Assembly (NCBI GenBank): GCA_947579605.1
Contig: OX388321.1
Location: forward strand, 13,233,427-13,297,426
DNA from: Athripsodes cinereus
Taxonomy: Eukaryota; Arthropoda; Insecta; Trichoptera; Leptoceridae
Length of the DNA stretch: 64,000 nucleotides
Reading direction: 5' to 3'
Part shown: one piece after another, positions 1 through 11,600 of the stretch
How positions within the stretch are numbered: the stretch's first letter is position 1
How the letters are laid out: each line of letters opens with the position of its first letter
Program-made: the position numbers and the translations under genes
Notes under the pieces: generated by a model
Databases searched by the model: none
What the model saw: the letters and a program-made list of their open reading frames with translations, nothing else
Told to the model about the DNA's origin: nothing

Positions 1-144
1 GACTTCGCTCTTCCAACGTAGTTTCCCGCGCCCTTGAGATGGATGCTCCATTAAACGGCGCCGAATAAATCATCCAACATAATAATAATAATAGTAAGAA
101 GAACGAAAGTGAACTAACTACGGTGGTTTGGGTACGGGTAAAGA

Positions 145-395
145 ATGAATGAGGACAGAATGATGTTGAAAATATAATTATTTTCAAGGAATGGTGCTAG
201 GACACTTGGTCGTCAGAGGATTAAATGACAAAATCATATAAACCAGATACTCCAGGAGGGACATGTAACGAGCACATTGAATAGGAGAGCATGCATGAGG
301 AATTGTATGATAGTGACAGAAACGAAAAGTGTATGCAAGGATAGGAGTAAATGGTGCTCGATCCTTTCTGCCTACGTATTATTATTGCAATTACT
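145..395 (+). pseudogene. LINE endonuclease/RT C-terminal fragment
   Basis: Degenerate copy of the same C-terminal segment that is open at 16181-16441 and 20712-20930. Shared landmarks are the GRPR-like start, the RRACMRNC motif and the final SAYP. Here the frame is broken (for example an AT-rich insertion near 165-180). It is the 3' remnant of an endonuclease/reverse-transcriptase retroelement, not a host gene. Confidence 0.6.
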
Positions 396-597
396 CATCT
401 ACTTATTCAAATTGACAAATAAAATAATAATAAATAAAATAAAATAATCTTTGTTGTACATTTTTTAAGTAGTACAAATGGCGGGTTTATATTACAAATA
501 CAATATTGACACAGATATTTTAGCTAATAAAACATCATTAATATATAGGATGCATGTCGATACATAAATAGTATTTAAAAAAAACACACACACACAC

Positions 598-852
598 TGA
601 TGAGTCTTCGGCAAATAGGTCTCCCACTTTTTTCTGTTATTTTTAGAGTATTCTGTAAAAAGTGGGTATTCATAAAATCTCACGTTTAACATCTTTAGCG
701 ATGAGGAATGCCATCCATCCTCAATGTCTTATTTTTATTGACACGAAGAAAGCGACTTGCGTGTTTATTTCATGCAGTTGATCATCTTACTACTGTTACT
801 CCACACTGGGATTTACCGTGATGGTATAGATAGATTGATAAAATAATAATTA
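598..852 (+). repeat. SINE-like repeat ending GATGGTATAG plus short-period tail
   Basis: One of about 16 copies in the window of a roughly 250-bp unit. Landmarks in order are GGTCTCCCAC, the core GATGAGGAATGCCAYCCATCC, CACGAAGARGAC and a terminal GTGATGGTATAG followed by a simple tail, here (GATA)n-like. Other copies carry a (TAG)n tail. The variable-tail 3' end suggests spread by target-primed reverse transcription. No coding capacity. Confidence 0.7.
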
Positions 853-1149
853 TCGAACGCACTTACAAAGTAACACCAAATCACCGATAAAGAACGTCAT
901 GGAAGGTTGGGTTGGGAAATTTTCCTGTTATGTAGGTAGGTACCTAATACGAATACCTAGTACTATTGCTGAGTATAAGGTACGTACTAACTATGTATAG
1001 ATGTATACATGTATGAGAACATATAATAATAATATACATAATATACATCCATAGAAGTAATATGTACCTCCATAGGTACATTACATTATCAAAGTGGGAT
1101 TCAATGACATTAATACTAAATCAGAACTATGCAATAGTATTGAAGAATA

Positions 1150-1880
1150 TCCATGTGGTGCAGAGGTACACTTGCCTTTAAGTTACCTTAAGGCAGGGAT
1201 GCACAGACTTATAGGGAACAGGGGCCACTCGGGAAGATTATGAGCTAAGGACGGGCCGCTATAGCAAAATTAACACTAAAAATTCAAATTTCCAGAAATG
1301 CACACACATTAAAATTTCTACCCCCCCCCCGACACCGAATTTTCAAAATGGTATGGTACTACTGTATCAAAAACACCTCGGTTTTCTTAAAGTATATTTT
1401 CTCGCAGTACCTACCTGTGTTTGAATTTTCAAAATGGTATAGGAATTTAAAATATTTCAAAAACTCCTCAGTTTTGTTAAAGAATATTTACTCGAATTAT
1501 TAAGTATCCGGTACTTTTACCGAATATCCGATTATTACTAGTATTTTCAATTTTTTTTATATTGTATAATTCGCTGGCGGGCCGCAGATATACCGACCGA
1601 GAGCAGCATGCGGCCCACGGCCCGCGGTTTGTGCATCGCTCTCTTAAGGTCTCGGGCTCGATTCCTGCTCAGTGAAGCTATTAAAAATTACCTTTATGAA
1701 ATTTTTCTTGGTCAGGGTATTACATGTATATAATCAAGTGTTTGGTGCATTGTAGGAGTAATGTGTATCCGTGTATCATATACGTTAGTAGTACTGGCAA
1801 TACAATACACATATCAGAGCCCAATAAACTAAGATATTATCTTAATTTGGAATTTGTTCGATCGGTGAATGGAGAATCAG
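1150..1880 (+). repeat. tRNA-derived SINE (family 2), split by a MITE
   Basis: The left half (GTGGTGCAGAGG ... CTTGCCTTTAAG) and right half (TCTCGGGCTCGATTCC ... TTGGTGCATTGTA) match the intact copies at 27079 and 62281. The right half holds the Pol III B-box-like GGTTCGATTCC region. The two halves are separated by the element at 1194-1641. Older and more diverged than the two intact copies. Confidence 0.7.
1194..1641. mobile_element. hAT-type MITE nested in a SINE
   Basis: Terminal inverted repeats are CAGGGATGCACAGAC at the left and GTTTGTGCATCGCTC at the right (about 12 of 15 positions pair). They are flanked by 8-bp near-identical duplications, CCTTAAGG (1186-1193) and TCTTAAGG (1642-1649). 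An 8-bp duplication and a CAGGG-type end are typical of hAT elements. The interior holds a duplicated motif around TTTTCAAAATGGTATRG and no ORF, so it is non-autonomous. Related interior sequence recurs at 28376-28490. Confidence 0.7.
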
Positions 1881-2104
1881 CAAGTGTGAGCTTTTGATAT
1901 AAAAATATAATATAATGTATCAGACGGAGAATTGTGTTGATTCTGAATAAAAAATGTGTTCAGCAAACCTAGTTTTAGAAAACTCTACTACAATATGTTA
2001 ATTTATATTATTATATGAGAAAAGCATAAAAGAGACAGGTGTAAATGGTGAACGTTGCCATGGTACAAAGCGCCAATCTGAGCCCATTCGTAAACGTCGG
2101 GATT

Positions 2105-2255
2105 TACTGATCTAATAATACTAATAACAATAAATTTTATTGCACAATAAAGAGCATACATAATTACAAAGTTATAAAATGGTTTGATACAAAAAAATAT
2201 AAGTATTATGCAATGGGCGAGTTTATTGCAGAAGCGATATCTTCCAACTAATCCA
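2105..2255 (-). repeat. LINE 3' tail remnant
   Basis: On the minus strand this reads TTGGAAGATATCGCTTCTGC, then AATAAACTCGCCC, then a run ending in AATAAATTTATTG-type tail. The GATATCGC...GCGATAA-like hairpin followed by a CGCC motif recurs at 42465, 48828 and 50080, marking the 3' untranslated end of a CR1/Jockey-type LINE. Confidence 0.5.
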
Positions 2256-4932
2256 TCTACTTAATTATTATAATAATTATACAGTATAAATAGTTATACA
2301 ATAAGTATCAAACGCATATTACAGTAAAAAGAAGATTAATGTACGTATTGGTTATGTGCTGAATTTCTTAATTGATAAGTGTTATTTATGTCCTAAAACC
2401 GTGATTTTCAGTCTTATAATCTTCCTAAAATCATTTATACTATCTGCTGAAAGGCATTTCTGATACACTAGTGTATCTCCGATATCTAAATAATATCTAT
2501 GCATCTTTACATTGTACCTACTCTTAATTTGATTGCTACAATGAAAGTCCTCCGAATGTTTTTTAATAACCCTCTGATTACCAGTGTGCCCGTACAGGAA
2601 CATGAAGAATTTAATTTATAAAAAATCACCTGGTCACAAAAGAATCTATGTTTTCTGAGTAAATTATTTAGAAAGATTGGTTTTATAAAGTGGAATAAAA
2701 TAATTTCCGATGAAGTCAATTATTTGATGTGTTATTTATTTTGGACACAATTTCCACATTTGTGATCTTTGATTCGAAAATTGAAATAGTTGCTGCCATT
2801 TCATGCGTCCATATTTTCTGTATTCTATTATTGTTTATTTTTATTATGGTGTTTGTGAATAAAATAATATTAGTAACAACTTTATAGAGTTTGTAACGGG
2901 TCCTTAATCTGTCGATATCCTCTACAAGCATAATGCTCCTCCCTTAAAAACGGTATCTAAGCAGTAATTAAAAAAAATACTTCACCAAAAATCATATTCT
3001 TTTTTACATGTTCATTGTACATCTCGTATTAAAATGATTCCAGGACTCATAAATTTAATTTGATAGTGAGAAGGCGGGTATCTAAACTATGTATGTTATT
3101 GTAAAGAGGTGTAATTCTACCGTATCAGCTATCCAAATATTCCATACAGATATTAACATACTTTTCATGAATAAGTGAGATGAAAGGCAATCTTCTTCGA
3201 CTAATTTTTAAGAAAGACCGACTAGCCAACATACTTGTAGTCCAATATAATGTTTAAAAAAATCGTTTGAGTTTGTAGTCTAGTATTAATGTCACTGGTG
3301 GTATTAGTATAGAGCGCACACCAACACAGTATGTTTTGCTGTACCTATACTAATGCATATACAAATAGATAGATATATGTATGTATTGGTAGTGGTGGTA
3401 GGTATAATCTCATAGGGAAAGAATATTATACCGAATATGTATACATACATACATACACATTATATAATAAATACAGTATTAATACAACCAACTTATACAC
3501 AATAGTGATGTTATGCTTTCGAGGAACATCGAAAATGGAAATCATAAGCTGTATAATATACCTATTCTAATACCTTCACATACTATCTATGGGTAAAATA
3601 CCCTTTTCACTAAATAAAAAAGTGAAAATTCAAGATATGAACGTTTAATCAGATTCATGGTCGGTTCCAGAAAGAAGAAAAAAACTCAATAAATTTTCGC
3701 AGAAAACAAACTTCTAGTGGTAACCACAGTAACTTCATTGACGTAATAGATTGGTAACGCAGTACAAATATTCTTAGAATTTATGTTCCAAAATTAATAA
3801 GAAGAATAATATGATGCCGTTTCACTCCATAACATTAAGATTGTAATGATATCTTTTCTACTCATGGGTCGTCCTATATACCTGTTGAAGCAATAAAAAG
3901 ATAAACAATAATGTCCTCCAAGTCTGCAACACAAAATATATTACGTAGGTACCTATACGAACATATATACTACAAACAGTGGTGATTGTTGTAAAAAGAT
4001 GCACTTCTAATATACCTATAGAACATCAATATAATTATTCTGAATCAACGCTTTCATAAATGCATCTACACCGAGGGGCTCCAGGAACGTACATTTTTGA
4101 ACCAACGCTCATTTAAAATTGATAAATATATAATTTATGGAACTGGCAGTAAGTTTTACACTAATTTATTTGAGATTTTAAATTATGTAATTTAACTTGA
4201 TTCAGAGTATTTTTTTTATATAACATAAACAAACATTATAATAAATTTGTATTTTACTGTAAATCACTATTAATTTTACAAGAAAAAATAATTACTTACT
4301 TGTAATAAAAAAAAAAATTCACTGTGTTGGTTCAGTCTGATTCAAATTTGTTTCCTTGTGTCGATAAATTAAATAAAAAATGTACGTTTTAACAAAATAA
4401 ATTAATTTAAATTATTATTTTAAATAATATAAAAATACAGCTTTTATTGTCTTTGATCTGATTCAATTTGTTTACTAGTTTTTAAACCATGCAAAATGGG
4501 TAACTAGTCAATACTTAATTGACTAGTTACCCATTTATAAAGAAATATTGTGTAACATTTAATTTAAAAAATATATAGATCTAATTCTATCTTATCATAT
4601 TTCAGAAAGAAATATTTATACTGATCTTTGTTGAACATCAAAACATATACCTTGGACTTAATTATTTTTCAACTTAAAAGCTTTTAGTTACACTGCATTG
4701 CAAAACGCAGTGAAAAGATATTCCGACAAATAAAAATTATGGAAGTGACACAGAAAATACTTTTTGTATAAATTTCACGATAATACGTGCAATTGATCCA
4801 TGGACTATTCCAAATATTATTATCTAATACGCTACCTACAGCAAAATGTTAATAAAATACAAGGGCTGCTATTGTAAAGCATGCAGTTATATTTTGTATT
4901 TGCCAATAAATTGGATATTACTTTCTAATATA
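2256..4932. other. Intergenic, no gene seen
   Basis: AT-rich DNA with only short chance ORFs. It contains a TACATA-type microsatellite near 3445-3460, one copy of a dispersed repeat (4038-4109, mate at 6048-6135) and a perfect 19-bp inverted repeat at 4494-4512/4518-4536. Nothing coding could be supported. Confidence 0.6.
4494..4536. repeat. Perfect 19-bp inverted repeat
   Basis: Arms AAATGGGTAACTAGTCAAT and its exact complement, separated by a 5-base loop (ACTTA). It lies in AT-rich intergenic DNA with no poly-U run or gene beside it. Confidence 0.8.
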
Positions 4933-5102
4933 TTTTTTTTTTTTTTTTATATCTGGGTTTTGTTATAAACCCAAATACAACCTTATACACCTTTCACAGT
5001 AAGCTAAAAGCTTGTGTCGTGAAAGGGGAGTTTGCCGGTACCTGTGGTTCGGACCCCCTGTTCACGAGGCCGAGGCTCTACCTCCAGGCTACCGACGAAC
5101 TC
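4933..5102 (-). repeat. tRNA-derived SINE (family 1)
   Basis: On the minus strand it starts GGTAGCCTGGAGGTAGAG (A-box-like), continues through a degenerate B box, the conserved AAACTCCCCTTTCACGAC and AGCTTTTAGCTT, then TTTGGGTTTATAACAAAACC, and ends in a poly-A tail (T-run at 4931-4948). Eight copies occur in this window in both orientations. The short peptide that can be read across it is spurious. Confidence 0.85.
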
Positions 5103-5619
5103 ATATTATAAGTATTATTTATAAATCATCCATAGTTATTTCACTAAGTACAAAAAATATTTTGAAAATTCGATGTGCAATTCACAACCCTAAAACTGAG
5201 TCACTACTTACTCATACCTACCTACCTCATCCATAGCTGTTCTATCTCTATACAATATTATTCAGCGTTTCTCAAACTGTTCAGCAGAACATACAGTAAA
5301 GCAGGTTGATTGGAAGAACGATTAGGTATGTAATAATATAATATGAGTATCAGAAATAAATTCGCTCTTTACGAGATGTCTGGGACTGGAAGGATTGATT
5401 CCGCTTACTTGGTTCCGCTAGAAGAAGAAAGTAGAGGAAGCAAATTATATAGATCGTATAAATAGTTATAATTATGCATATATGAGACATTCAAAGCAAA
5501 AATGGACTAATTAGATACATACCATACGTAAAAGAAACATAAAAATAACAGTTTAAAAAAAGAAACATTCATTGATTGTATCGGCATTAGCTTTGTAACA
5601 CTTCGTTTTGTATTTCAAT

Positions 5620-5668
5620 GAAGCACCTGATGATGCGAACTGGCCCGCGAAACCGCTAGTGCGTAATT
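5620..5668 (+). other. Hammerhead-ribozyme-like motif, possible Penelope-like remnant
   Basis: The core CTGATGA (5627-5633) is followed by a short GCG/CGC stem with loop and then CGAAAC (5648-5653), the order and spacing of a hammerhead core. After it comes CGCTAGTGCG, which can form stem III only with a bulge, and stem I pairs poorly. Penelope-like elements are known to carry such motifs. Probably decayed; activity is not claimed. Confidence 0.35.
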
Positions 5669-8097
5669 ATATAAGTACTCAATAGTGATGCTGAACAATA
5701 AAAATAATTATTATTCATTTTATTAATAATTAGAAAAAAAACTACCTAGGTAGGTACCACCAACAAAATAATTCAATGAATAACTTCAAAAGTACCTATC
5801 TAATTACCTATAATATTTAACAAGCAAAATAAAGAGTCATGTTCCTTTGTCCCTGTGACGTTTTGGAACAGAAAAATTATGACTTCCACTATCCCACACT
5901 TTTATTCCTACTTGCAAAACTTATCCTGTGAAATCAAAATAGCTAGTGATCAGTTGCCGACCATAAAAATATCGATACTTGTCAAAATTCGTGCAAATGC
6001 AATTAAATATAAATAGGTAATGTACCCATGGCCAGCAATGTACAGTATTCTGAATCAGCACTAGCATATTTTTATAAATGCATCTACAGCGAGGGACTCG
6101 AGGGAGATATGGACGTACATTTTTGAACCAACGCTTCGTAAGACTGATTGATATGAAATAATATGGGTCGCATTATCAATTTTTCCTTTCAACTTCCAGT
6201 CTATATTAAAGGTCATTGTCTATCCCAAATATCAGTTTTTTGTGGAATAGGTGGATTGATTCGACAGTGGGAGTTGATTCTCAGATATTCTGATTGAACG
6301 AATATTGTCATCATTTTTTTTTATTGTTTTCATTAATACATTTCTTGTTCCCATGATTTGTTGTATTATGACAACTAAGGGAGATTTTATTGGTCCATAA
6401 TCTATGTAATATTTATTGTATTGTTATTTCGTGTTTGGATTTTAAGTTCCATAAGAAATAAATAAATACCAAGACACCGATAATTACTCGTGCCATGAAA
6501 ATGGATTGATTCAGCTGTGGAATTCAATCCCCAGACCTCACAAATGAAAGCCTGAGACATTACTATCAACCATAAGGTCATACACCACAGAATCTAAAAC
6601 TTTTATTTCAGAATAAGTTTTAGAATTCATGTTTTTATTAAGACTGTCTAGTTATAAGTTATTATAATATAGGTAAGTACAGCTTTAGTTGACTAGGTAT
6701 AGGTATATATGTATACACACAATACTGGTAGGTATATACCATTGTGTTGCTTTAACACAGCACAGAATGGTATATATGTGTATATTATATTTAATACATA
6801 TATATACATGTAATACCAACATTATACTGTATCTATGTTATGCATGTAGTATAGGTATAGATAATTATGTGTGGAGCCTTGTACAAAATAACATGGATGT
6901 TTTTTAGGAACAATGTAGCAAACACTCACACCAATCTCAAACTTACACACAAAGCTTTTATTGGGGTTAATATGGAAAATTTATAAATGGTGACATTCAA
7001 TTATGGTGACCATCTCAAGGATCTCAGTTCTAAGTAAGTGCTACAGTGCATGCCCTCACCACTTGATCTATGAAAGCGTTTTTTGGATCATAAGAGTGAA
7101 TTTCAAAACCCTCCGCATGTCACCTTTTAGAATTGGACAAAACACACCTCGCAAAGAAGATGGGTTGAAGGTTTCGAGTCTGGTCTGTAAATTACCTTGT
7201 AAGTGACATTGTCTTTTCTAAGCCTTATATGCAATGTTCAATGCAAGGTTCATGCAATGGTCAATTGTAAAAAATAGCTTTGTTAGATAATCAATGTTTT
7301 ATATTGATTTTTGTATCGACGAGGACATGTGACGTGACTGAAGCCGGGTATTGCTGAGGCCATCCAAAAAAACATTAACATGGATCAAGTGGAGGAGGGA
7401 ATGCTCTGTTTCACTTACATAAAACTAGAAGGAGACAGGGAAGAGCAGAAAAGAAAAAAACTGGCTTGTTGCAGAACAATGCAGTGGACTGCCACTCGGA
7501 AGAAGAGAGTATCGAGTCGAATCAGCACTATTAGTGTTGTATGGGTCATCAGTAAACAAAAATTGTAAGTGTTACAGAAAATTGGTTTAGTTAGCTATTC
7601 AATTATCAAAGCAAAGCAAGTATTATATTTTATTTTGTGACCTGACACATTGTTTTATAACACCATTTACATAATATATAGAGAAATAACAAATAGATAC
7701 TTGTATATAAGTATAAGTTGTACTATAGTCTATGATTATGATAATATAGGAGAGACATGGTACTTACAGGGTTGAGAATATCCAATTTGATTATCACCCA
7801 AAAAATGCTCAAAAGCCTGAATGATTTTTACAAGTACCGAGGACATTAATCTCATTGCAAAACAAAGGTTCCGATGATAACAGCAACAGCATCAGAACCT
7901 CTGGAATATTAAATAACCTAGATGCTCCAAACATAAGAGAATCACTTCTACCCTGTGCTCCTGAGAGGAGCGTAGAAGGGGAAACACAAGAGACATTGTT
8001 GCATATTAAACTGTGCCCATAAAAACATTACAGTGCCAACATTTTAGGAATGTTGTGATAAAAGGTTCAATCAGCCCATATTTCCTTAGAATCGGAG

Positions 8098-8190
8098 ACA
8101 CCTAAAAGCAACATCGAGGACAGCTTGCGTGTTTATTACATGCAGCTATGGATATGCCATATGCCCTGATAGTATAGTAGTAGTAGTTAC
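8098..8190 (+). repeat. Truncated GATGGTATAG-type repeat
   Basis: Retains GAGGACAGCTTGCGTG, the TACATGCAGCT block and the terminal GATAGTATAG with a (TAG)4-like tail, the 3' part of the family seen in full at 18320-18578. Confidence 0.65.
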
Positions 8191-8615
8191 TATGTGTGGA
8201 ATAACTAGTAAAATGATGACACTCAATAAGTACAGGGAAAATTCAAAATCATATTGTTTAATTACTTGTATCTTCTGTTTTCTTCAATTTGTTTGAAACA
8301 AAACACCCAGTCATAACTAATGTATACCTACCTAGAAAACTTTTTAAAAATTTGAAATAGGCCTCAGTTAAGTTTCTCATTTCCTTTTCCTCAAGATAAA
8401 ATTGTTGAGTTTCAATAAAAAGTTTGTATATAAAAAATAGTTACATATTGATTTAGAGAAAATATCGTTTTAATTAGGTTTTATGTTCCCTAGAACAGTA
8501 AATTAGAGTTTTTCTATGAGAAAGACTGCATGAGAGATACTTGGAGAACTTGGTAAATCCATAATTCTATTATATCTTTGGTAATACAGCTCATAACTAT
8601 AGGAAGACACTGTGG

Positions 8616-11600
8616 TCAGTGTGAATCTTGCATGTGCTTTATCATATCCTTACGATATCTGGAACAAAAATTAAATAATATTACAATGGATTTTCTCATC
8701 AATTATAAAACAAAACAGAACCCAAATTCTATACAAAAAGAAAGAATTCAATAGTGCAAACTGCAAAGTAAACATTAAAATACACAAATTCAGACCAACG
8801 CTATTTTATCAGTGCGATTGTAGTAAGACGAGGACACACTTTAAATTTTTTTGTGGATCCAAGTTTGAGAAAAATATAAATCAGAAAATTTCACTCACCT
8901 GAATGTAGCATCACAATGTTGACACTTGTGAGGTTTCTGTCCTGTATGTATGAGCATATGAACCTTTTGACTGTAAGAAGTCTTGAAAGTAGAAGGGCAC
9001 ACGGGACAACCAAATGCTCTGGAAAAAATAGAAAAATACAAGGTGTCAAAAACTTAACAAACTGAAGGGCAGACTTACTCTGCTTTCATAAAAGCAAACT
9101 GTATATTTTAATGAGGTACAATAAAACAAACCTAATATCCAAGTGTATTTTCTTGTGCTTAGCCAATGCTCCCGTAGTCTTGAATCTTATGCTACAGTCA
9201 GGACAAGTGTATGGCCTCTCTCCTGTATGAACTCTTTCATGTGCCTTGATGGACTCCTGAAAAAAAAAAGATTTTAGTTAATCAATCAGTCTCTCTGAAT
9301 ATTTTGATCTGTTTGCTGTAAATATATTATTACCTTAGTTTTGAAGGATTTGTTGCACGTAATGCAAATAAATGGCTTATCAAAAGAATGTTTAACTCTG
9401 TGCTTTTGAAGAGCTGCTAATTTGCTATAAGTTTTTCCACACATTTCACAAATGTATTCCTGAAAAAAAATAAGTATGTGACAAGTGGTTCTTTCATATT
9501 GGGACAATTATCTCCTTTCAACCGTGGACTTAATTCAAATACATGCTATTTATCATGTCAATTTGTTGTGATACCCAAACAGTGAAAACATAAATGTAAT
9601 CCTAAAATATTAATACTCACTTTAGTCTCTGTGTGAGATTTCATATGCCAATTGAGAGCACAATCGCTAATGAAAGATCGAGGACATTCCTTACATGAAA
9701 ATATTTATACTCACTTTAGTCTCTGTGTGAGATTTCATATGCCAATTGAGAGCACAATCGCTAATGAAAGATCGAGGACATTCCTTACATGAAAAAATCT
9801 TATCGAGCCCTTGGATATCATTACCATATGTGTGCTTTGTCAGACATCTAAAAATCCACAACCAAATCTTTTACAACAACTATTTGAGTCCTAATAAACT
9901 AGATGTAAGTTTGCAACTAATAAATGAAGTGAGTCTAAAAGAATTTTAATATAAATATATGAACTATACCTGGAACTTGGGAAACTATTATTGCAATACT
10001 TGCAAACATATTTGATTGCTTTTAATAATGGAATGCACCACAGCTTTCTTCTATCACTCTAAAATATAATTAATATATCTAAATAATAGTTTGAAGTATT
10101 TGAATACTATATTATTTAAAATATTGAATATTTTATAAACCACATGGTTTTGAATAACAAGACAATAACTTCAGATTATTCTAACTTCACAAAATTTAGT
10201 TTATTTTTAGCTTATCATGTCTGATATTCCTTCAATTCCATACACCTAATAAGTGACTTTTTTATATTTGAAGCATGTACTTTTTTGTGGCTTAGGCAGA
10301 CCATCATAATGCTTCAACACTTTCTCATGCCGTATCTCGAAATTTTAGAATTTCTAGTATTTGGATTATGAAGTTGCAAGATCAATGTTTTTTGCAAATA
10401 TTCCAGATCATTGTAATTGTTAATCTTCCTTTTCTATCGTAAACAAATTATGATGTAAAGGCAAAATGAGGAAATTAATTTACCTGCATTTCAGTGTTGC
10501 TAGTATCCAATGGGTTGCAATTCTGGATATGCTGAACTAATTGTTTTAGCCTCAGATATTTGACATCACACTTATTGCATGAAAATACTCGAGAAAGTTG
10601 CACGACTCCTCCAGTCAGAACATTTTTCCCTGATGTTCTATGTAGAGCTAAAATTTACATAAATAGTAATTTAGTAGTAAGTTAGTGTAGAGTTGACTTT
10701 CGAAAACTAAAATTTCATGGAAAGTTAATATTTTGAAGTAAAAAATTTAAATTCATCTACAATTACGAATTTAAATAGCTGCACAGCTGCTTAAGCCATC
10801 TGGATAGGTTTTGATGACTTTGGATGATCATCCTAATCAATTTTATTCAATTACTTGTAGTAACTTAATTTCCCTTATTCCCATAGAGTCCCTGGTAAAA
10901 AATAGATCTCCCACTCTTATCAGCAAGTTGAAGGACAAACTGAAGGAGTCTGGTGTCCCTATGGCTGATTAACTTGTAGGACATGCCGTGATGGTATAGT
11001 AAAAGTAGATTTCTCTACTAGGATAGACAAGTTTTTCCACTTACATAATTTTTCCTTTAATTGAAAATCTAACCTATATTATAAAAACAAACCAACACAA
11101 GTAATCAAGTAAAAATAACATAATCGTTCTTACCATTACAATGTTGCAAAAGTAGTGGCTTGACAGGGAATACTTGATCACATATCATACACAAATAACA
11201 AGTCTGTCTTCTCTGAATGCGCCTGATTCTCTTTGTGCCCTTTCTCATGGAATTAGTTTTCACTCGATTCACAGTCGAGGTGTTGTTGGAGTGACACAGG
11301 GAGTGATTATATAAATCTAACACGGTGTCAAATGATTTACTGCACCATTTACATGGAAGACATTTTTCTTCATCCTGGAAAATCACATTTCAAATATGAT
11401 CATAACTGTACATTATATTATGAGATTTATTTTTCAAATGACTTACAAAGACGGGCGGGTATCTCTAATTAATAAATAAAATTATTGACATGTTTATCAC
11501 TGTAATAGTAATTGAAGTGTCTCTTTTTTATTTAATTGAAATGTGTTGTGTCTCTTTTTTTAAACCATTATTGTACACATTAAATGTATGTTATATGACA

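Larger units (their letters stand above)
5106..8615. other. Intergenic, repeats only
   Basis: No supportable gene. It holds a hammerhead-like motif (5620-5668), the second copy of the 4038 repeat (6048-6135), a fragment of the GAGCACAGGGC family near 7950-7985 and a truncated SINE-like copy at 8098-8190. Open frames at 7003-7206 and 7380-7568 were examined and have no recognisable domain or flanking exon. Confidence 0.55.

Noticed and set aside
7003..7568. Small coding exons at 7003-7206 and 7380-7568
   Set aside because: Open only for 62-67 codons, no domain recognised, no splice partners or conserved motif; a link to a decayed transposase was considered but could not be supported.
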